Counted from the stretch's first letter, positions 30,823 to 41,428 are shown. The stretch is 64,000 nt of DNA from Burkholderiales bacterium C2 (GCA_005503085.1 SCOI01000011.1:62001-126000), one strand, 5' to 3'. The notes: generated by a model from the sequence alone, not told the origin. Program-made: numbers and translations.

Positions 30823-30920
30823 ACCGAGGCGGACCGCGGGCAGGTCCCGGGCCGATCCCCGACAGACGCGGCCTGACGCCCAGTCACGGGATGGGTGGGC
30901 GCGGCCGCGCCAAGTAAACT

Positions 30921-30946
30921 GGGGGCCTCCTGACTGGGTGGCCCCC
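30921..30946 (+). terminator. GC hairpin before yfiR
   Basis: GGGGGCC (30921-30927) and GGCCCCC (30940-30946) form a perfect seven-pair stem in the 164-base gap between the small exported gene and yfiR. No T-run, so a weak or attenuating terminator at best. Confidence 0.35.
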
Positions 30947-30986
30947 TGCCTTGTGCGGTGCGCCCGCCCGAACGATCTGACTGCCC

Positions 30987-31559
30987 ATGAGTTTTCTGCC
31001 CCTGCTGATGCGCCCCTGGATCTGGGCTGTGCTTGCGGGGCTCTTGCTGGCCGGCCGCGCCAGCGCTGCCGAGGACGCGATGCCGCCACGCGGCCTGACA
31101 GTGGCCGATTCGGCCCTGAGCACCGGCGCCATCATGGTCGGCATCCTGAACTACACGGCCTGGCCGGGCGAAGCCCGGCCGCTTCAGGTTTGCATCAGCC
31201 GCCAGGCCGCCGAGGCGGCCGCCATCCTCGCCCACCTGGAGCAGGCCAAATCGGGCCGGCCGCTGCGCGCCCGTGCCATCGAGGCGCTGCTGCCGCTGCC
31301 CACCGATTGCGATGCGGTCTATTTCGACGGCTGGGAGCTTGAGGCCCAGCGCGCTGCGCTGCGAAGCCTTGCCGCCAGGCCGGTGCTGACCCTGGGCCGC
31401 GGCCCGGAGTTCTGCAGCGACGGTGGCCTGTTCTGCCTGGAGCCGGCCGCTGCGGGCCTGCGCTTCGAGGTCAATCTGGACGCGGTGGCGCGCAGCGGTC
31501 TGCGCGTCAACCCGCTGGTGCTGCGCCTGGCCCGCCCGCGCGCGGCCAGCTCCTCATGA
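30987..31559 (+). CDS. yfiR: Periplasmic YfiR-family regulator
   Basis: 190 residues with a signal peptide (VLAGLLLAGRASAA). Pattern NYTAWPGEARPLQVCIS and the later cysteine pair EFCSDGGLFCLEP are typical of YfiR. YfiR represses the cyclase YfiN from the periplasm and responds to redox/envelope stress. Overlaps the yfiN start (ATGA), giving the order yfiR-yfiN-yfiB. Confidence 0.88.
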   Translation: MSFLPLLMRPWIWAVLAGLLLAGRASAAEDAMPPRGLTVADSALSTGAIMVGILNYTAWPGEARPLQVCISRQAAEAAAILAHLEQAKSGRPLRARAIEALLPLPTDCDAVYFDGWELEAQRAALRSLAARPVLTLGRGPEFCSDGGLFCLEPAAAGLRFEVNLDAVARSGLRVNPLVLRLARPRAASSS

Positions 31560-32794
31560 GCGACAAGCGCGCCAGCCTCGGCGCCATCCTGCGGCGCGGC
31601 CATCTGCGCGTGGCGCTGGTGGCGCTGCTGGCGGTCGGCTCGGTGCTGACCCTGGGCCTGCTGCTGTCGCTGCGCCTGTCGCAGCAGCACAACCTCGAGC
31701 TGGTGGCGCGCTCGATCGCCTACTCGGCCGAAGCCGCCGTCGTGTTCCGCGATGCCGACGCCTCGCGCGAGCTGCTGGCCACCGTGGCCGAAAGCGAGGG
31801 CGTCGCCAGCGCCCGCATCACGCTGGCCTCGGGCGAGGCGCTGAGCAGCTACCAGCGTGGCGACGAGAGCCTGCTCGACCGGACGCTGGCGCGCTGGCTG
31901 CTGCCGGTCGAGGCCAGTGCACCCATCAGTGACGGCCGCCGCGGCACCGCGGCCACCGTGCATCTGCGTGGCGACAGCCGTCTGCTGCTGGCCGCCTTGC
32001 TGTGGTCGCTGGCCGGCGTGCTGCTGGGCATGGCGCTGACCGGCGTGGCCGTGGCCCTGGTATCGCGCCGGCTCGAGCACCTGCTGGTCGACCCGCTGCG
32101 CGCACTGGCCGCCCATACCCGCGCGATCCGCAACGAGCGTGCCTTCGCGCGGCGCGCACCGCCGGCCACGGTGCTGGAGATCGATGAGCTGAGCGCCGAC
32201 TTCAATGCGCTGCTGGCCGAGGTGCAGGCCCGCGAGGCCGAGCTGCTGCGCCGGCACCAGGCCCTGCAGTCCGACCATGAGGCGCTGTCCTTCCAGTCGC
32301 GCCACGACAGCCTGACCGGCGCGGCCAGCCGCGCCCATTTCGAGCACAGCCTGGCCCAGGCCATAACGCGCGCCCGCCGCGCCGGCACCAGCCTGGGCCT
32401 GCTGTTCGTCGATGCCGACAAGTTCAAGCAGATCAATGACCACCATGGCCATGAAGCCGGCGATCTGGTGCTGACAGCGGTGGCGCAACGCCTGCGCAGC
32501 GCGGTGCGCGAGAACGACCTGGTCGGCCGGCTCGGCGGCGACGAGTTCGTCGTGCTGATCGAGCCGCTGCGCCATGCCAGCGATGCCCAGAGCGTGGTGC
32601 AGCAGATCCGCTCGGCCGTGTCGGTGCCGGTGGCACTGCATGGCGCCGGCAGCGTGGTGCCCGGTGTCAGCGTCGGCGTGGCCGTGTTCCCCGATGACGG
32701 CGACAGCGCCGAGGCGCTGTTCCGGGCCGCCGATGCGGCCATGTATCGCAGCAAACAAGACTCCCCTTCCCGCAGTTCGCCAGCCCAGAGTTGA
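31556..32794 (+). CDS. yfiN: Membrane diguanylate cyclase YfiN/DgcN-like
   Basis: 412 residues. TM1 around 15-40, a CHASE8-like periplasmic domain to ~145, TM2 near 145-165, HAMP, then GGDEF. The active site GRLGGDEFVVLIE is intact, and HDSLTGAASRAHFE marks the domain start. Makes cyclic-di-GMP, promoting surface attachment and opposing motility; held off by YfiR. No RxxD inhibitory site precedes GGDEF at the usual position. Confidence 0.9.
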   Translation: MSDKRASLGAILRRGHLRVALVALLAVGSVLTLGLLLSLRLSQQHNLELVARSIAYSAEAAVVFRDADASRELLATVAESEGVASARITLASGEALSSYQRGDESLLDRTLARWLLPVEASAPISDGRRGTAATVHLRGDSRLLLAALLWSLAGVLLGMALTGVAVALVSRRLEHLLVDPLRALAAHTRAIRNERAFARRAPPATVLEIDELSADFNALLAEVQAREAELLRRHQALQSDHEALSFQSRHDSLTGAASRAHFEHSLAQAITRARRAGTSLGLLFVDADKFKQINDHHGHEAGDLVLTAVAQRLRSAVRENDLVGRLGGDEFVVLIEPLRHASDAQSVVQQIRSAVSVPVALHGAGSVVPGVSVGVAVFPDDGDSAEALFRAADAAMYRSKQDSPSRSSPAQS

Positions 32795-32799
32795 TCGCC

Positions 32800-33333
32800 A
32801 TGAGCAGTACCGCCCTCTTGCCCACCCCGCGCTATCTGTCGTCCCTGCTGATCTTACTGTTCGGGCTTGCGCTGCAGGCCTGCCAGCATCCCGGCCCCTC
32901 CGTACCCGGTGCGGCAGCACCCTCGATCTGGAACGCTCAGCAGACCCAGGTCTTTCGCGAGCTGGGCTTTGTCGCCCAGGGTGACAGCTGGGAGCTGAGT
33001 CTGGCGGCCAGCCTGCTGTTCGAGTTCAACTCGGAGCAACTGAATCTGCAGCAGCGCGCCAATCTGCAGCGCATCGCGCGCGCGCTCAGCGAGGTGGGCA
33101 TCGACGGCCTGCGGATCGAGGGCCATAGCGACAACGTCGGCGAGGCCGACTACAACAAGCGCCTGTCGCAGCGCCGCGCCGCCGTCGTGGCCCAGGTGCT
33201 GGCCGGTGCCGGCATGAAGTCCGAACGCCTGGTGGTGCGCGGCTTCGGCAAGGACAAGCCGATCGCCGACAACGCCAGCGAGAGTGGCCGCGCGCAGAAC
33301 CGGCGCGTCGCGTTGATCGCGCCCTCGTCCTGA
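32800..33333 (+). CDS. yfiB: OmpA-domain lipoprotein YfiB
   Basis: 177 residues from ATG 32800. Lipobox LALQAC places the lipidated Cys near residue 24. The OmpA-like peptidoglycan-binding domain shows FEFNSEQLNLQ, IEGHSDNVGEADYN, LSQRRAAVVAQVL and the NRRVALI end. YfiB captures YfiR at the cell wall, releasing YfiN. Completes the three-gene module. Confidence 0.9.
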   Translation: MSSTALLPTPRYLSSLLILLFGLALQACQHPGPSVPGAAAPSIWNAQQTQVFRELGFVAQGDSWELSLAASLLFEFNSEQLNLQQRANLQRIARALSEVGIDGLRIEGHSDNVGEADYNKRLSQRRAAVVAQVLAGAGMKSERLVVRGFGKDKPIADNASESGRAQNRRVALIAPSS

Positions 33334-33337
33334 GCGA

Positions 33338-33826
33338 TCAGCTCGGTCGCGGGAAGGCGCGGTCCAGCTTGTCGTCGACCTCGCCGACATAGGCCGACAG
33401 GCTGCGGGTCGACTCGCCCAGCTGCTGCAGCAGCCGCTGCTCCAGCTGCTCGACCCGGGCCGCCGTCTCACGCCCGACCGCGGCGCTCTGCGCCTCGATG
33501 CGGCGCAGCTCGGCCTCCAGAAAGCCGCGCAGCTCGGTGAAGCGCGAGGCCTCGGCCTGATCGGCCAGCTCGCGCTGCGCCTTCAGCTCCTTGGCAAAAC
33601 GGCGCGACTCCATGATCACACCGGCCTGCTGGAACAGGATGTAGATCAGGAACAGAGCGCTGACCCCGCCGGTGACGACCAGCATGATCAGGCCCAGCGG
33701 CGCGTTCACATCGGTGAAACCGAGGGTCAGCGGTGTCGGGGTCGTGAATGGCACCCAGTTCAGCATTGCAAAAATCGCCAGCAAAGCCAGCACCACGGCA
33801 ATCGCGACGGCACGCAAATTCATCAT
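33338..33826 (-). CDS. LapA-like two-helix membrane protein with coiled coil
   Basis: 162 residues. TM1 (VAIAVVLALLAIFAMLNW) and TM2 (LGLIMLVVTGGVSALFLIYI) match the LapA (lipopolysaccharide assembly A) domain layout; the remaining ~90 residues are a charged, heptad-like coiled coil. Cytoplasmic tail presumably mediates contacts. Stop lies four bases from the yfiB stop on the opposite strand. Function in this organism unknown. Confidence 0.65.
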   Translation of the reverse strand: MMNLRAVAIAVVLALLAIFAMLNWVPFTTPTPLTLGFTDVNAPLGLIMLVVTGGVSALFLIYILFQQAGVIMESRRFAKELKAQRELADQAEASRFTELRGFLEAELRRIEAQSAAVGRETAARVEQLEQRLLQQLGESTRSLSAYVGEVDDKLDRAFPRPS

Positions 33827-33903
33827 TCATTCTCCCGATCGACAGACGGTGACGATTCACCGCCATCGCGTGACCCTAACACCATCGGCCGCCCTGGTGC
33901 ATG

Positions 33904-34596
33904 TCATCCAAGGCTGGCCTCGCGCGGGCTCGCCGGCAGCGCCCAGACCCGGCCCGCACCGATCGCGTAGCAGTGGCCGCCCGGATGCCGCGTCGTGCTG
34001 CCGGTGAAGGCGCCGAAGGCGGGCAGGATCAGCAGACCCTCGTTGCAGACAAAGCAGGGCAAGCGCTGGCGCTCATGTACGCGTCCCCGCAGCAGCACGG
34101 CCGGGTGCAGATGCCCGGCCAGCACGAGACTGCCCGCCACCCGTTGCGGGTGGTGGCAGGCGGCGAAGGGGCCGAGCCGGTAGGGCTCGTCGACCACCGT
34201 GAAGCGCAGCGCGGCTGGCGGATCGCCGGCATGGCTGTCGTGATTGCCGCGCACCAGCAGGCAGTCCAGCGCCGCATGGGCCTCGCGCCAGCGCTGCAGC
34301 GGCGCCATCACCTGAGGCTGCTGCGCCGCCGCCGCATGCAGCAGATCGCCCAGCACCAGCAGCCTGTCCGCCCGCAGGCCTTGCACCAAGGCAGACAGGC
34401 GCTGCAGATTCTCGCGGGTGGTGCCGCTGGGCACCGGCAGGCCCAGGGCGCGAAAACTCGCGGCCTTGCCCAGATGCACATCGGCGACGACCAGCGTGCG
34501 CTCGCGCGGCCACCAGAGCGCGCGTTCGGGCAGCAAGTCGACACGCTCGCCGGCCAGATCGAGGCCCAGCGCGCCGGCCGGCGTCGCTTCGTTCAT
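33904..34596 (-). CDS. pdeM: Ligase-associated DNA damage response endonuclease PdeM
   Basis: 230 residues. Calcineurin-like blocks: [42 protein letters not shown] and [12 protein letters not shown]. In Pseudomonas putida the equivalent metallophosphoesterase is encoded with Lhr helicase, ATP-dependent ligase and an exonuclease (established association). The ATG overlaps the helicase stop (ATGA), making it the last gene of a four-gene operon. Confidence 0.9.
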   Translation of the reverse strand: MNEATPAGALGLDLAGERVDLLPERALWWPRERTLVVADVHLGKAASFRALGLPVPSGTTRENLQRLSALVQGLRADRLLVLGDLLHAAAAQQPQVMAPLQRWREAHAALDCLLVRGNHDSHAGDPPAALRFTVVDEPYRLGPFAACHHPQRVAGSLVLAGHLHPAVLLRGRVHERQRLPCFVCNEGLLILPAFGAFTGSTTRHPGGHCYAIGAGRVWALPASPREASLG

Positions 34597-37184
34597 GGTC
34601 GCACCCTTGGCCGGCGCCGCTCGCGCGCGGCTTGCTGCGGCGCCGGCGGCGGGCTGGACGAGTCCAGCGCCAGCGCGGCCTTGGCCTGCTCGGCGCTGAC
34701 GGCCGCTGCGCCGCCGGCGCTGTGCTCCAGCTCGGCCACCAGGCGCGCGATTCGATCGCTCAGCGCCTCATTGCTCAGCTTCTCGCGGAAGCGCTCGACC
34801 AGGAGCGGGAAGGCCAGTGGCGTCGGTTTCTTCAGCGCCTGCACGCGCAAGACCTGGCCCTGCATCCGCGTCAGCGCGGCCATCAGCTGGCGCACATCGA
34901 GCTCCTGGCTCAGCAACTCCTGCTCGGCCTGGGCCAGCAGGCGGTTGGCCGGGTCGTACTGCTGGAAGACCTCGAAGAACAGCGAGGCCGAGGCCTGCAA
35001 TTGGCGGTTGCTGCGCTGCTCGCCCGGATGGCTCTGGAAGATCAGCCCGGCAATCCGCGCGATCTCGCGGAAGCGCCGCCGCTGCAGCTCGGTCGCGTTC
35101 AGGCTGGCCAGCACCTGAGGCAGCAGCGCGCCGGCATCGTCCGGCGGCGCCAGCAGCGCCGGCAGCCGCGCCGCCCAGTCGATCGGCTTGGCGCTCAGCA
35201 GCTCGAAACCGTAGTCGTTCATCGCGATCGAGAAGGTGCCGGTCTCGGGCTGCGCCGCGCGCCAGGCCAGCAGCCCGGCCAGGCCCAGATGCACCTGCCG
35301 GCCGGCAAAAGGGTAAAGAAACAGATGCCAGCCCTCGCGGCTCTTCCAGGTTTCGGCCAGCAAGGTCTGCGGCGTCGGCAGCGCCGACCAGGCTTTCTGC
35401 AGGTCCAGCAGCGGCCGCACGCACTGCATCTCGGGCGTGTCGAAGCGGCCGGCGTCGGCCGCCTCCAGCCTGCGCAGCACCGCATCGGCCAGCGTGCTGG
35501 ACAGCGGCATGCGGCCGCCGTTCCAGCGCGGCAGTGCGACGCTGCCGGCCGTGCCGCGCTTGACCAGCGCCGTCATCTGGTGGACACGGATCAGTTCGAG
35601 CAGCCGGCCGCCGAACATGAAGCATTCGCCGGGCTGGAGCCGGGCGACGAAGCTCTCCTCCACCGTGCCGAGCTTGCCGCCGCCCAGGTACTGCACGCTG
35701 ATCGCCGCGTCGCTGACGATGGTGCCAATATTGCTGCGATGGCGCCGCGCCAGGCGTGCGTCGGCCACCCGCCAGACTCCCTCCTCATTGGGCGCGGCGC
35801 GGCGGTAGTCGGGATAGGCCGCCAGCGAGGGCCCGCCCTGGCGCACGAAGTCCAGGCACCACTGCCAGTTTTCGGGGGACAGGTCTTGATAAGCGACGCT
35901 GCTGCGCACCTCGGCATACAGCGCGTCGGGCTTGAAGCCCCCACCCAGCGCGATCGTCACCAGATGCTGGACCAGCACATCCAGCGGCTGCTGCGGTGAG
36001 GGTCTGGCCTCGATCTGGCCGGCCAGCACCGCGTCGCGCGCGGCGGCCGCCTCGACCAGCTCCAGGCTGTGCGTCGGCACCAGCGTGATGCGCGAGGGCC
36101 GGCCCGGGGCATGGCCGGAGCGGCCGGCGCGCTGCAGCAGACGCGCGACGCCCTTGGCCGAGCCGATCTGCAGCACGCGGTCGACCGGCAGGAAATCGAC
36201 ACCCAGATCCAGGCTGGAGGTGCAGACCGCCGCGCGGACCCGGCCCTCCTTCAGCCCCAGCTCCACCCAGTCGCGCAGCTCGCGGTCCAGCGAGCCATGG
36301 TGCAGGGCCAGCACGCCGGCCCAGTCGGGCCGCGCCTCCAGCAGCGCGCGGTACCAGCGCTCGGCCTGCGAGCGCATATTGGTGAAGACCAGGCAGCTCT
36401 CGCTCTCTTCGATGGCCTGCACCACCTGCGGCAGCATGCGCAGCCCCATATGGCCGGCCCAGGCGAAGCGTTCGGCCGACGCGGGCAGCAAGGTGTCGAT
36501 CACCAAGGTCTTGTCGGTCTCGCCCTGCACCAACAGCGGCGCGGGACGGTGCTCGTCGGCAAGCACGCCGGTCAGCGCGCGCAGCGCCTCGGGCAGATTG
36601 CCCAGCGTGGCCGACAGCGCCCAGCTCTGCAGCTGCGGATTGAGCCGGCGCAGCCGCGCCAGCGCCAGCTGGGTCTGCACGCCGCGCTTGTTGCCCAGCA
36701 GCTCGTGCCATTCGTCGACGACGGCGAGCCGGACCTGCTTGAGCACCTCCACCGCATCGGCGCGCGCCAGCAGCAAGGACAGGCTCTCGGGCGTCGTCAC
36801 CAGCACGGTCGGCAGCCGCCGGTCCTGGCGGGCGCGCTCGGCCGATGTGGTGTCGCCGCTGCGCAGCCCGCTGCTCCAGCGGGGCGCCAGCGCGGGCAGC
36901 GGCTGCTGCAGCGCACGCAAGGTGTCGGCCGCGAGCGCGCGCATCGGCGTGATCCACAGCACGGTCAGCGCCGGCGCGCCGGCACCGGGCAGGTCGCCGA
37001 ACTGCTGCAGCGCGCCGAGCCAGACGGCCAGGGTCTTGCCGCTGCCGGTGCTCGAATGCAGCAGCCCGCTGCGGCCCTCGGCCAGCGCCCGCCAGACCTC
37101 GCGCTGAAAGTCGAAGGCCTGCCAGCCGCGCTCGCGCAGCCAGGCTTCGGCCGGGCTCGGCTTGGCCTTGCGGGTAGCGGCCAT
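34593..37184 (-). CDS. Lhr-type, ligase-associated DEXH helicase
   Basis: 863 residues from ATG 37184, set by GGAGGC upstream and by the ligase stop just before it. Helicase core: Walker [13 protein letters not shown], motif [16 protein letters not shown], later [14 protein letters not shown] and [16 protein letters not shown], then the winged-helix and beta-barrel Lhr-core domains. A 3'-5' DNA translocase/helicase expected to act with the ligase and nucleases of the cassette. Tail after ~830 is basic and disordered ([12 protein letters not shown]). Confidence 0.92.
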   Translation of the reverse strand: MAATRKAKPSPAEAWLRERGWQAFDFQREVWRALAEGRSGLLHSSTGSGKTLAVWLGALQQFGDLPGAGAPALTVLWITPMRALAADTLRALQQPLPALAPRWSSGLRSGDTTSAERARQDRRLPTVLVTTPESLSLLLARADAVEVLKQVRLAVVDEWHELLGNKRGVQTQLALARLRRLNPQLQSWALSATLGNLPEALRALTGVLADEHRPAPLLVQGETDKTLVIDTLLPASAERFAWAGHMGLRMLPQVVQAIEESESCLVFTNMRSQAERWYRALLEARPDWAGVLALHHGSLDRELRDWVELGLKEGRVRAAVCTSSLDLGVDFLPVDRVLQIGSAKGVARLLQRAGRSGHAPGRPSRITLVPTHSLELVEAAAARDAVLAGQIEARPSPQQPLDVLVQHLVTIALGGGFKPDALYAEVRSSVAYQDLSPENWQWCLDFVRQGGPSLAAYPDYRRAAPNEEGVWRVADARLARRHRSNIGTIVSDAAISVQYLGGGKLGTVEESFVARLQPGECFMFGGRLLELIRVHQMTALVKRGTAGSVALPRWNGGRMPLSSTLADAVLRRLEAADAGRFDTPEMQCVRPLLDLQKAWSALPTPQTLLAETWKSREGWHLFLYPFAGRQVHLGLAGLLAWRAAQPETGTFSIAMNDYGFELLSAKPIDWAARLPALLAPPDDAGALLPQVLASLNATELQRRRFREIARIAGLIFQSHPGEQRSNRQLQASASLFFEVFQQYDPANRLLAQAEQELLSQELDVRQLMAALTRMQGQVLRVQALKKPTPLAFPLLVERFREKLSNEALSDRIARLVAELEHSAGGAAAVSAEQAKAALALDSSSPPPAPQQAARERRRPRVRP

Positions 37185-37186
37185 CG

Positions 37187-38842
37187 TCAGCCAGCCTCCC
37201 CATCCAGCAGGGCCTGCAGCATGGCCAGCGTGTCGGCCTCGTCGACCGGCTTGTCCTCGCGCCGGCGCAGCATGCGCGGGAAGCGCACCGCGATGCCGCT
37301 CTTGTGCCGGCTGCTCTTCGCAAGGCCCTCGAAGCCCAGCTCGAACACCAGGCTGGGTGTGACGCTGCGCACCGGGCCGAAGCTCTCGACCGTGGTCTTG
37401 CGGATGATGGCGTCCACCACCCGGATCTCCTCGTCGCTGAGCCCCGAGTAGGCCTTCGCGAACGGCACCAGCTGGCGCGCCGGATCCCCCGGCGGGCCGC
37501 TCCAGACCGCGAAGGTGTAGTCGGTATAGAGGCTGGCACGGCGGCCATGGCCACGTTGCGCATAGATCAGCACCGCGTCGACCGAGAGCGGATCGATCTT
37601 CCATTTCCACCAGAGGCCGACGTCCTTGCTGCGGCCGACACCGTAGCGTGCATCGCGGCGCTTCAGCATCATGCCCTCAACGCCCAACGCGCGCGCCTGC
37701 TCGCGCTGCCGGGCCAGCTCGGCCCAGCTCTCAGCACGCAGCTGCGGGCTCAGCACGAGCTGCGGCTGTGCGGCAACTAGGGCTTCCAGCTGAACGCGGC
37801 GCGCCTGCTGCGGCTGCCCGCGCAAGTCCTGACCCTGCGCTTCCAGCAGGTCATAGACGCACAACACCGCCGGCAGCTCGCGCAGCAGCTTGGCGCTCAA
37901 GCGCTTGCGGCCGATGCGCTGCTGCAGCTCGGCGAAGGGCCGCGGCTGGGTCTGGGCCTCGCGCCAGATCAGGATCTCGCCGTCCAGCACCGTGCCATCG
38001 GGCAGCGCCGCGCCCCTCTGTTGCAGCTCGGGAAAGCGGTCGCTGATCAGCTCCTCGCCGCGCGACCAGAGCCAGACCTGACCCTCGCGCTTGACCAGCT
38101 GCGCACGGATGCCGTCCCATTTCCATTCCACGAGCCAGTCGCTCGGCGGCCCGAGCGTCGCGTCGAACTGGGCCAGGGGCAGATTGAAGGGGTGGGCCAG
38201 GAAAAAGGGATAGGGCTGGCCGCCGACCGAATCGACCGCATCCGCCGAGTCAGCGGGCGCGATCAGTGTCAGATAGTCCGCGGCACCGGGCCGCGCGCCG
38301 ATGTGGGTGTAGCCCATCAGTCGCTGCGCGATGCGCTTGGCATCGATGCCGCTGACGGCGGCCAGCGCCTGTGTGACCTGCAGCCGCGAGACGCCGACGC
38401 GCAGGCTGCCGGTGATCAGCTTGAAGTAGGCCAGGCGCTGCGAGGCGGCCAGCAGCCGCCATTGATCGGCCAGCCGGGCTTCCAAGACCTCCGGCGCCAG
38501 GCCGCGCAGCGGCAGCAGGTGCTGCGCCATCCAGTCGGCCAGCGGCAGCTCGGTGCTGGCGCCGGACTCGGGCAGCAGCAGCGCCATCGTCTCGGCCAGA
38601 TCGCCGACCGCCTCGTAGCTCTCGTCGAACAGCCATTCCGGCAGGCCGGCGGCGCGCCGCGCCAGCTCGCGCAGCAGCTTGCTCGACACCAGCTGGCGCG
38701 GTTTGCCGCCGGCCAGGAAATAGACGGCCCAGGCGGCATCGGCCGGCGGCGCGCTGCGCAGATAGGCCTGCAGCGCGGCCTGCTTCGCCGAGCTGGCGGT
38801 CGAGGCGTCGAGGGCGCGATAGAGCGCGGCGAAGGCCTCCAT
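37187..38842 (-). CDS. ATP-dependent DNA ligase (LigB/LigC-like, cassette type)
   Basis: 551 residues from ATG 38842 ([12 protein letters not shown]). N-terminal DNA-binding domain (to ~200), adenylation domain with the nucleophile lysine in [43 protein letters not shown] and WWKWKIDP, then an OB-fold domain ([15 protein letters not shown]). Seals nicks using ATP, distinct from the essential NAD-dependent LigA. Separated by two bases from the helicase gene and one base from the exonuclease gene. Confidence 0.93.
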   Translation of the reverse strand: MEAFAALYRALDASTASSAKQAALQAYLRSAPPADAAWAVYFLAGGKPRQLVSSKLLRELARRAAGLPEWLFDESYEAVGDLAETMALLLPESGASTELPLADWMAQHLLPLRGLAPEVLEARLADQWRLLAASQRLAYFKLITGSLRVGVSRLQVTQALAAVSGIDAKRIAQRLMGYTHIGARPGAADYLTLIAPADSADAVDSVGGQPYPFFLAHPFNLPLAQFDATLGPPSDWLVEWKWDGIRAQLVKREGQVWLWSRGEELISDRFPELQQRGAALPDGTVLDGEILIWREAQTQPRPFAELQQRIGRKRLSAKLLRELPAVLCVYDLLEAQGQDLRGQPQQARRVQLEALVAAQPQLVLSPQLRAESWAELARQREQARALGVEGMMLKRRDARYGVGRSKDVGLWWKWKIDPLSVDAVLIYAQRGHGRRASLYTDYTFAVWSGPPGDPARQLVPFAKAYSGLSDEEIRVVDAIIRKTTVESFGPVRSVTPSLVFELGFEGLAKSSRHKSGIAVRFPRMLRRREDKPVDEADTLAMLQALLDGEAG

Positions 38843-38843
38843 C

Positions 38844-39890
38844 TCAGCCGGCCTCGCCCGCAGCGGCGGCCGCCGCCGGCGCGTCCTCGTCCTCGTGGCC
38901 GTACTCGGTCGCAAAGCTCTGGGCCTGCAAGCCCTGCTCGCTGAGCCAGCGCACCATCACCGCCACCTGGCCATGGGTGACGAAGACACGCTCCGCGCCA
39001 CTGGCCATGATCGCGCGCTGCAGGCCGGGCCAGTCGGCATGGTCGGACACGACAAAGCCGCGGTCCACGCCGCGGCGCCGGCGCGTGCCGCGCAGCTGCA
39101 TCCAGCCGCTGGCGAAGGCATCGGCGTAGTCGCCGAAGCGCCGCATCCAGGGCGAGCGGCCGGCCGAGGGCGGCGCGATCACCAGCGCGCGACCGAGCGC
39201 GGCCTTGTCCAGGCCTGCTTCGCCGACACTGACCGTATCGGGCAAGGTGACCCCGGCCGCACGATAGATCGCATTCAGCGGCTCGACCGCGCCATGGGCG
39301 ACGATGGGGCCGATGCCCGCATCGCGCAAGCCATGCAGCAGGCGCTGCGCCTTGCCCAGCGCATAGGCATAGAGAACCGAGGGCCGCCCCGCCGCGGCAT
39401 TGCCCTGCCACCAGGCCCGGATCTCGGCGAACAGCGCGGCCTGACTGGGCCAGCGGTAGATCGGCAGGCCGAAGGTCGATTCGGTGATGAAGGTGTCGCA
39501 GCGCACCGGCTCGAAGGGCGCGCAGGTGCCGTCGTCCTCCAGTTTGTAGTCGCCCGAGGCGACCCAGACGTGCCCGCCGTGCTCCAGCCGCACTTGGGCC
39601 GAGCCCAGCACATGGCCGGCCGGATGCAGCGAGAGCCTCACACCTTGGTGTTCGACCACCTCGCCGTAGGCCAGGGTCTGCAGCGTGATGTCCTCGCCGA
39701 GCCGGCGGCGCAGGATGGGCGCGCTGCCATGGTGGGCCAGGTAGTGGGCGTGGCCGACGCGGGCATGGTCGCTGTGAGCATGGGTGATCACCGCCCGGTC
39801 GACCGGACGCCATGGATCAATATAGAAATCGCCGGGCGGGCAGTACAGCCCTTCGGGGCGGGCGACGATGAGATCGTTGTCGAAACCCAT
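38844..39890 (-). CDS. Ligase-associated metallo-beta-lactamase-fold exonuclease
   Basis: 348 residues from ATG 39890 (MGFDNDLIVARPEGLY). SNM1/Artemis-like fold: HAHSDHARVGHAHYL, AGHVLGSAQV, WVASGDYKLEDDGTCAPFE, and the late VVSDHADWPGL and VFVTHGQ. First gene of the exo-lig-lhr-pdeM operon. The 134-base gap to the divergent xth gene carries no LexA-like box on inspection. Confidence 0.9.
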   Translation of the reverse strand: MGFDNDLIVARPEGLYCPPGDFYIDPWRPVDRAVITHAHSDHARVGHAHYLAHHGSAPILRRRLGEDITLQTLAYGEVVEHQGVRLSLHPAGHVLGSAQVRLEHGGHVWVASGDYKLEDDGTCAPFEPVRCDTFITESTFGLPIYRWPSQAALFAEIRAWWQGNAAAGRPSVLYAYALGKAQRLLHGLRDAGIGPIVAHGAVEPLNAIYRAAGVTLPDTVSVGEAGLDKAALGRALVIAPPSAGRSPWMRRFGDYADAFASGWMQLRGTRRRRGVDRGFVVSDHADWPGLQRAIMASGAERVFVTHGQVAVMVRWLSEQGLQAQSFATEYGHEDEDAPAAAAAAGEAG

Positions 39891-40024
39891 GGCTGATGGT
39901 AAGGGCGCGGCAGCGCGCGCGCTGTAGGACGCCACCTTGTAGGATGGCGACCATTGAGCTTGGCCGGTCGGCGACAGCCGGCTTGGCAGCCCAAACCCCA
40001 CAACTCTCAGCAGAAAACCAAGCC

Positions 40025-40801
40025 ATGGCCGTCTCGAAGTTCGCCACCTGGAATGTCAACTCCCTGGCCGTGCGCCTGCCGCAGCTGCAGGACTGGCTGG
40101 CCGCCAACCCGGTCGATGCGCTGGTGCTGCAGGAAACCAAGCTGACCGACGACAAGTTCCCGACCTTGGAGATCGGCGCGGCCGGCTACCAGGTGCAGTG
40201 GTTCGGGCAGAAGACCTATAACGGCGTCGCGCTGCTGAGCCGCGAGCCGGCCCAGGACGTGGTGAAGAACATCGTCGGCTATGCCGACGAGCAGGCCCGG
40301 CTGATCGCCGGCACGGTGGCCGGCGTGCGCGTGATCGGCGGCTATTTCCCGAACGGCCAGGCGCTGGACAGCGACAAGTTCGTCTACAAGATGGCCTGGC
40401 TGGAGGCCTTGCGGGGCTGGCTGGCCGGCGAGCTGAAGGCACACCCGAAGCTGGTGCTGATGGGCGACTTCAATATCGCCCCCGAGGACCGCGACTGCTA
40501 CGACCCGGCCGCCTTTATCGGCCAGACCCACTGCTCGCCGCAGGAGCGTGCCCACTTCCAGGCCTTGCTGGACCTGGGCCTGGTCGACAGCTACCGGCTG
40601 TTCGAGCAGGCACCCAAGAGCTACAGCTGGTGGGACTATCGCAACCTCGCCTTCCGCAAGAACCAGGGCCTGCGCATCGACCACATCCTGGTCAGCGAGG
40701 CACTGCGGGCGGGGGTCAAGTCATGCGTGATCGACCGCCAGATGCGCAAGAACGAGCGCCCCAGCGACCATGCACCGGTGATCGTCGAGATCGAGGTCTG
40801 A
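40025..40801 (+). CDS. xth: Exodeoxyribonuclease III
   Basis: 258 residues from ATG 40025. Class II AP endonuclease of the EEP fold: FATWNVNSLAVRLPQL, VLQETKLTDDKFP, LMGDFNIAPEDRDCYDP, WDYRNLAFRKNQGLRIDHIL and SDHAPVIVEIEV give the full active site. Cuts abasic sites in base-excision repair. Divergent from the ligase cassette; its stop abuts the stop of the convergent acetyltransferase gene. Confidence 0.95.
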   Translation: MAVSKFATWNVNSLAVRLPQLQDWLAANPVDALVLQETKLTDDKFPTLEIGAAGYQVQWFGQKTYNGVALLSREPAQDVVKNIVGYADEQARLIAGTVAGVRVIGGYFPNGQALDSDKFVYKMAWLEALRGWLAGELKAHPKLVLMGDFNIAPEDRDCYDPAAFIGQTHCSPQERAHFQALLDLGLVDSYRLFEQAPKSYSWWDYRNLAFRKNQGLRIDHILVSEALRAGVKSCVIDRQMRKNERPSDHAPVIVEIEV

Positions 40802-41428
40802 TCAGCGCAGCGCCCGCTGCATGGCCTCATAGAAACGGCCCACATGCAGGCCGTCCATCAGCGCGTGGTGCACCTCGACGGCCACCGGCATCCAGAGCCG
40901 ACCGCCCTCCTCGCTGAACTTGCCAAAAGCCAGCTTGGGCACCGAGTCCAGCGCCGCCGGCCCGCGCGCGTGGCTGAAGCTCGTGAAGGCCAGCCAGGGG
41001 ATGGTGGTCATATGGATCATCGCCTGCGAATCGGCGTCTTCCAGCGGGCCGGCGCCGCCCGCCTTGGCGATGGCCAGCAGCGGCAGCGCGCGCTCCACAA
41101 AGCGCCCGAAGTCAGGCTCGTAAGGCAGGGTCGCGAACGCGATGCTCTCGTCCTCGCGCAGCACCGTGGTGCTGCCGTCCACCTGCTCATGCACCTTCAC
41201 CCGGCCCTCGTCGAGGCGGTAGCGAAAGGCCTCGACCTCATTGGCCGCGCGCAAGGCCGCATGGTGATAGGCGAGAAACAGGGTCGCGCCATTATGCTGA
41301 GCGACCCGGGCCTGCAGGGCGCTGACGTCGACGCGACCGCACAGGCTGAAAAAAGGCTGGCTCAGGCCGGCGAAATGCGCGAATGCCGCACGGCGCGGCC
41401 AGTTGTCAAGATCAAGATGGCTGGGCAT
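40802..41428 (-). CDS. Chloramphenicol acetyltransferase-fold (CatA-like) protein
   Basis: 208 residues from ATG 41428 (MPSHLDLDNWPRRAAFAHF), slightly shorter than classical CatA (about 215-220). The catalytic signature VEVHHALMDGLHVGRF contains His and Asp; TTIPWLAFTSFSHA is the typical substrate-side strand. Chromosomal relatives are common in environmental bacteria and need not confer resistance; the acceptor is unknown. Confidence 0.8.
   Translation of the reverse strand: MPSHLDLDNWPRRAAFAHFAGLSQPFFSLCGRVDVSALQARVAQHNGATLFLAYHHAALRAANEVEAFRYRLDEGRVKVHEQVDGSTTVLREDESIAFATLPYEPDFGRFVERALPLLAIAKAGGAGPLEDADSQAMIHMTTIPWLAFTSFSHARGPAALDSVPKLAFGKFSEEGGRLWMPVAVEVHHALMDGLHVGRFYEAMQRALR

Noticed and set aside
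37185-37610. N-terminal extension of the Lhr helicase
   Set aside because: It lies over the ligase gene in another frame; ATG 37184 with GGAGGC upstream fits the family.
39891-40024. LexA-like box between the exonuclease and xth genes
   Set aside because: No CTG-N10-CAG pattern was found in the gap, so SOS control of the ligase cassette is not supported by sequence.
40802-41428. Antibiotic-resistance gene
   Set aside because: The fold is that of CatA, but there is no mobile context and chromosomal relatives often have other acceptors; resistance cannot be claimed.
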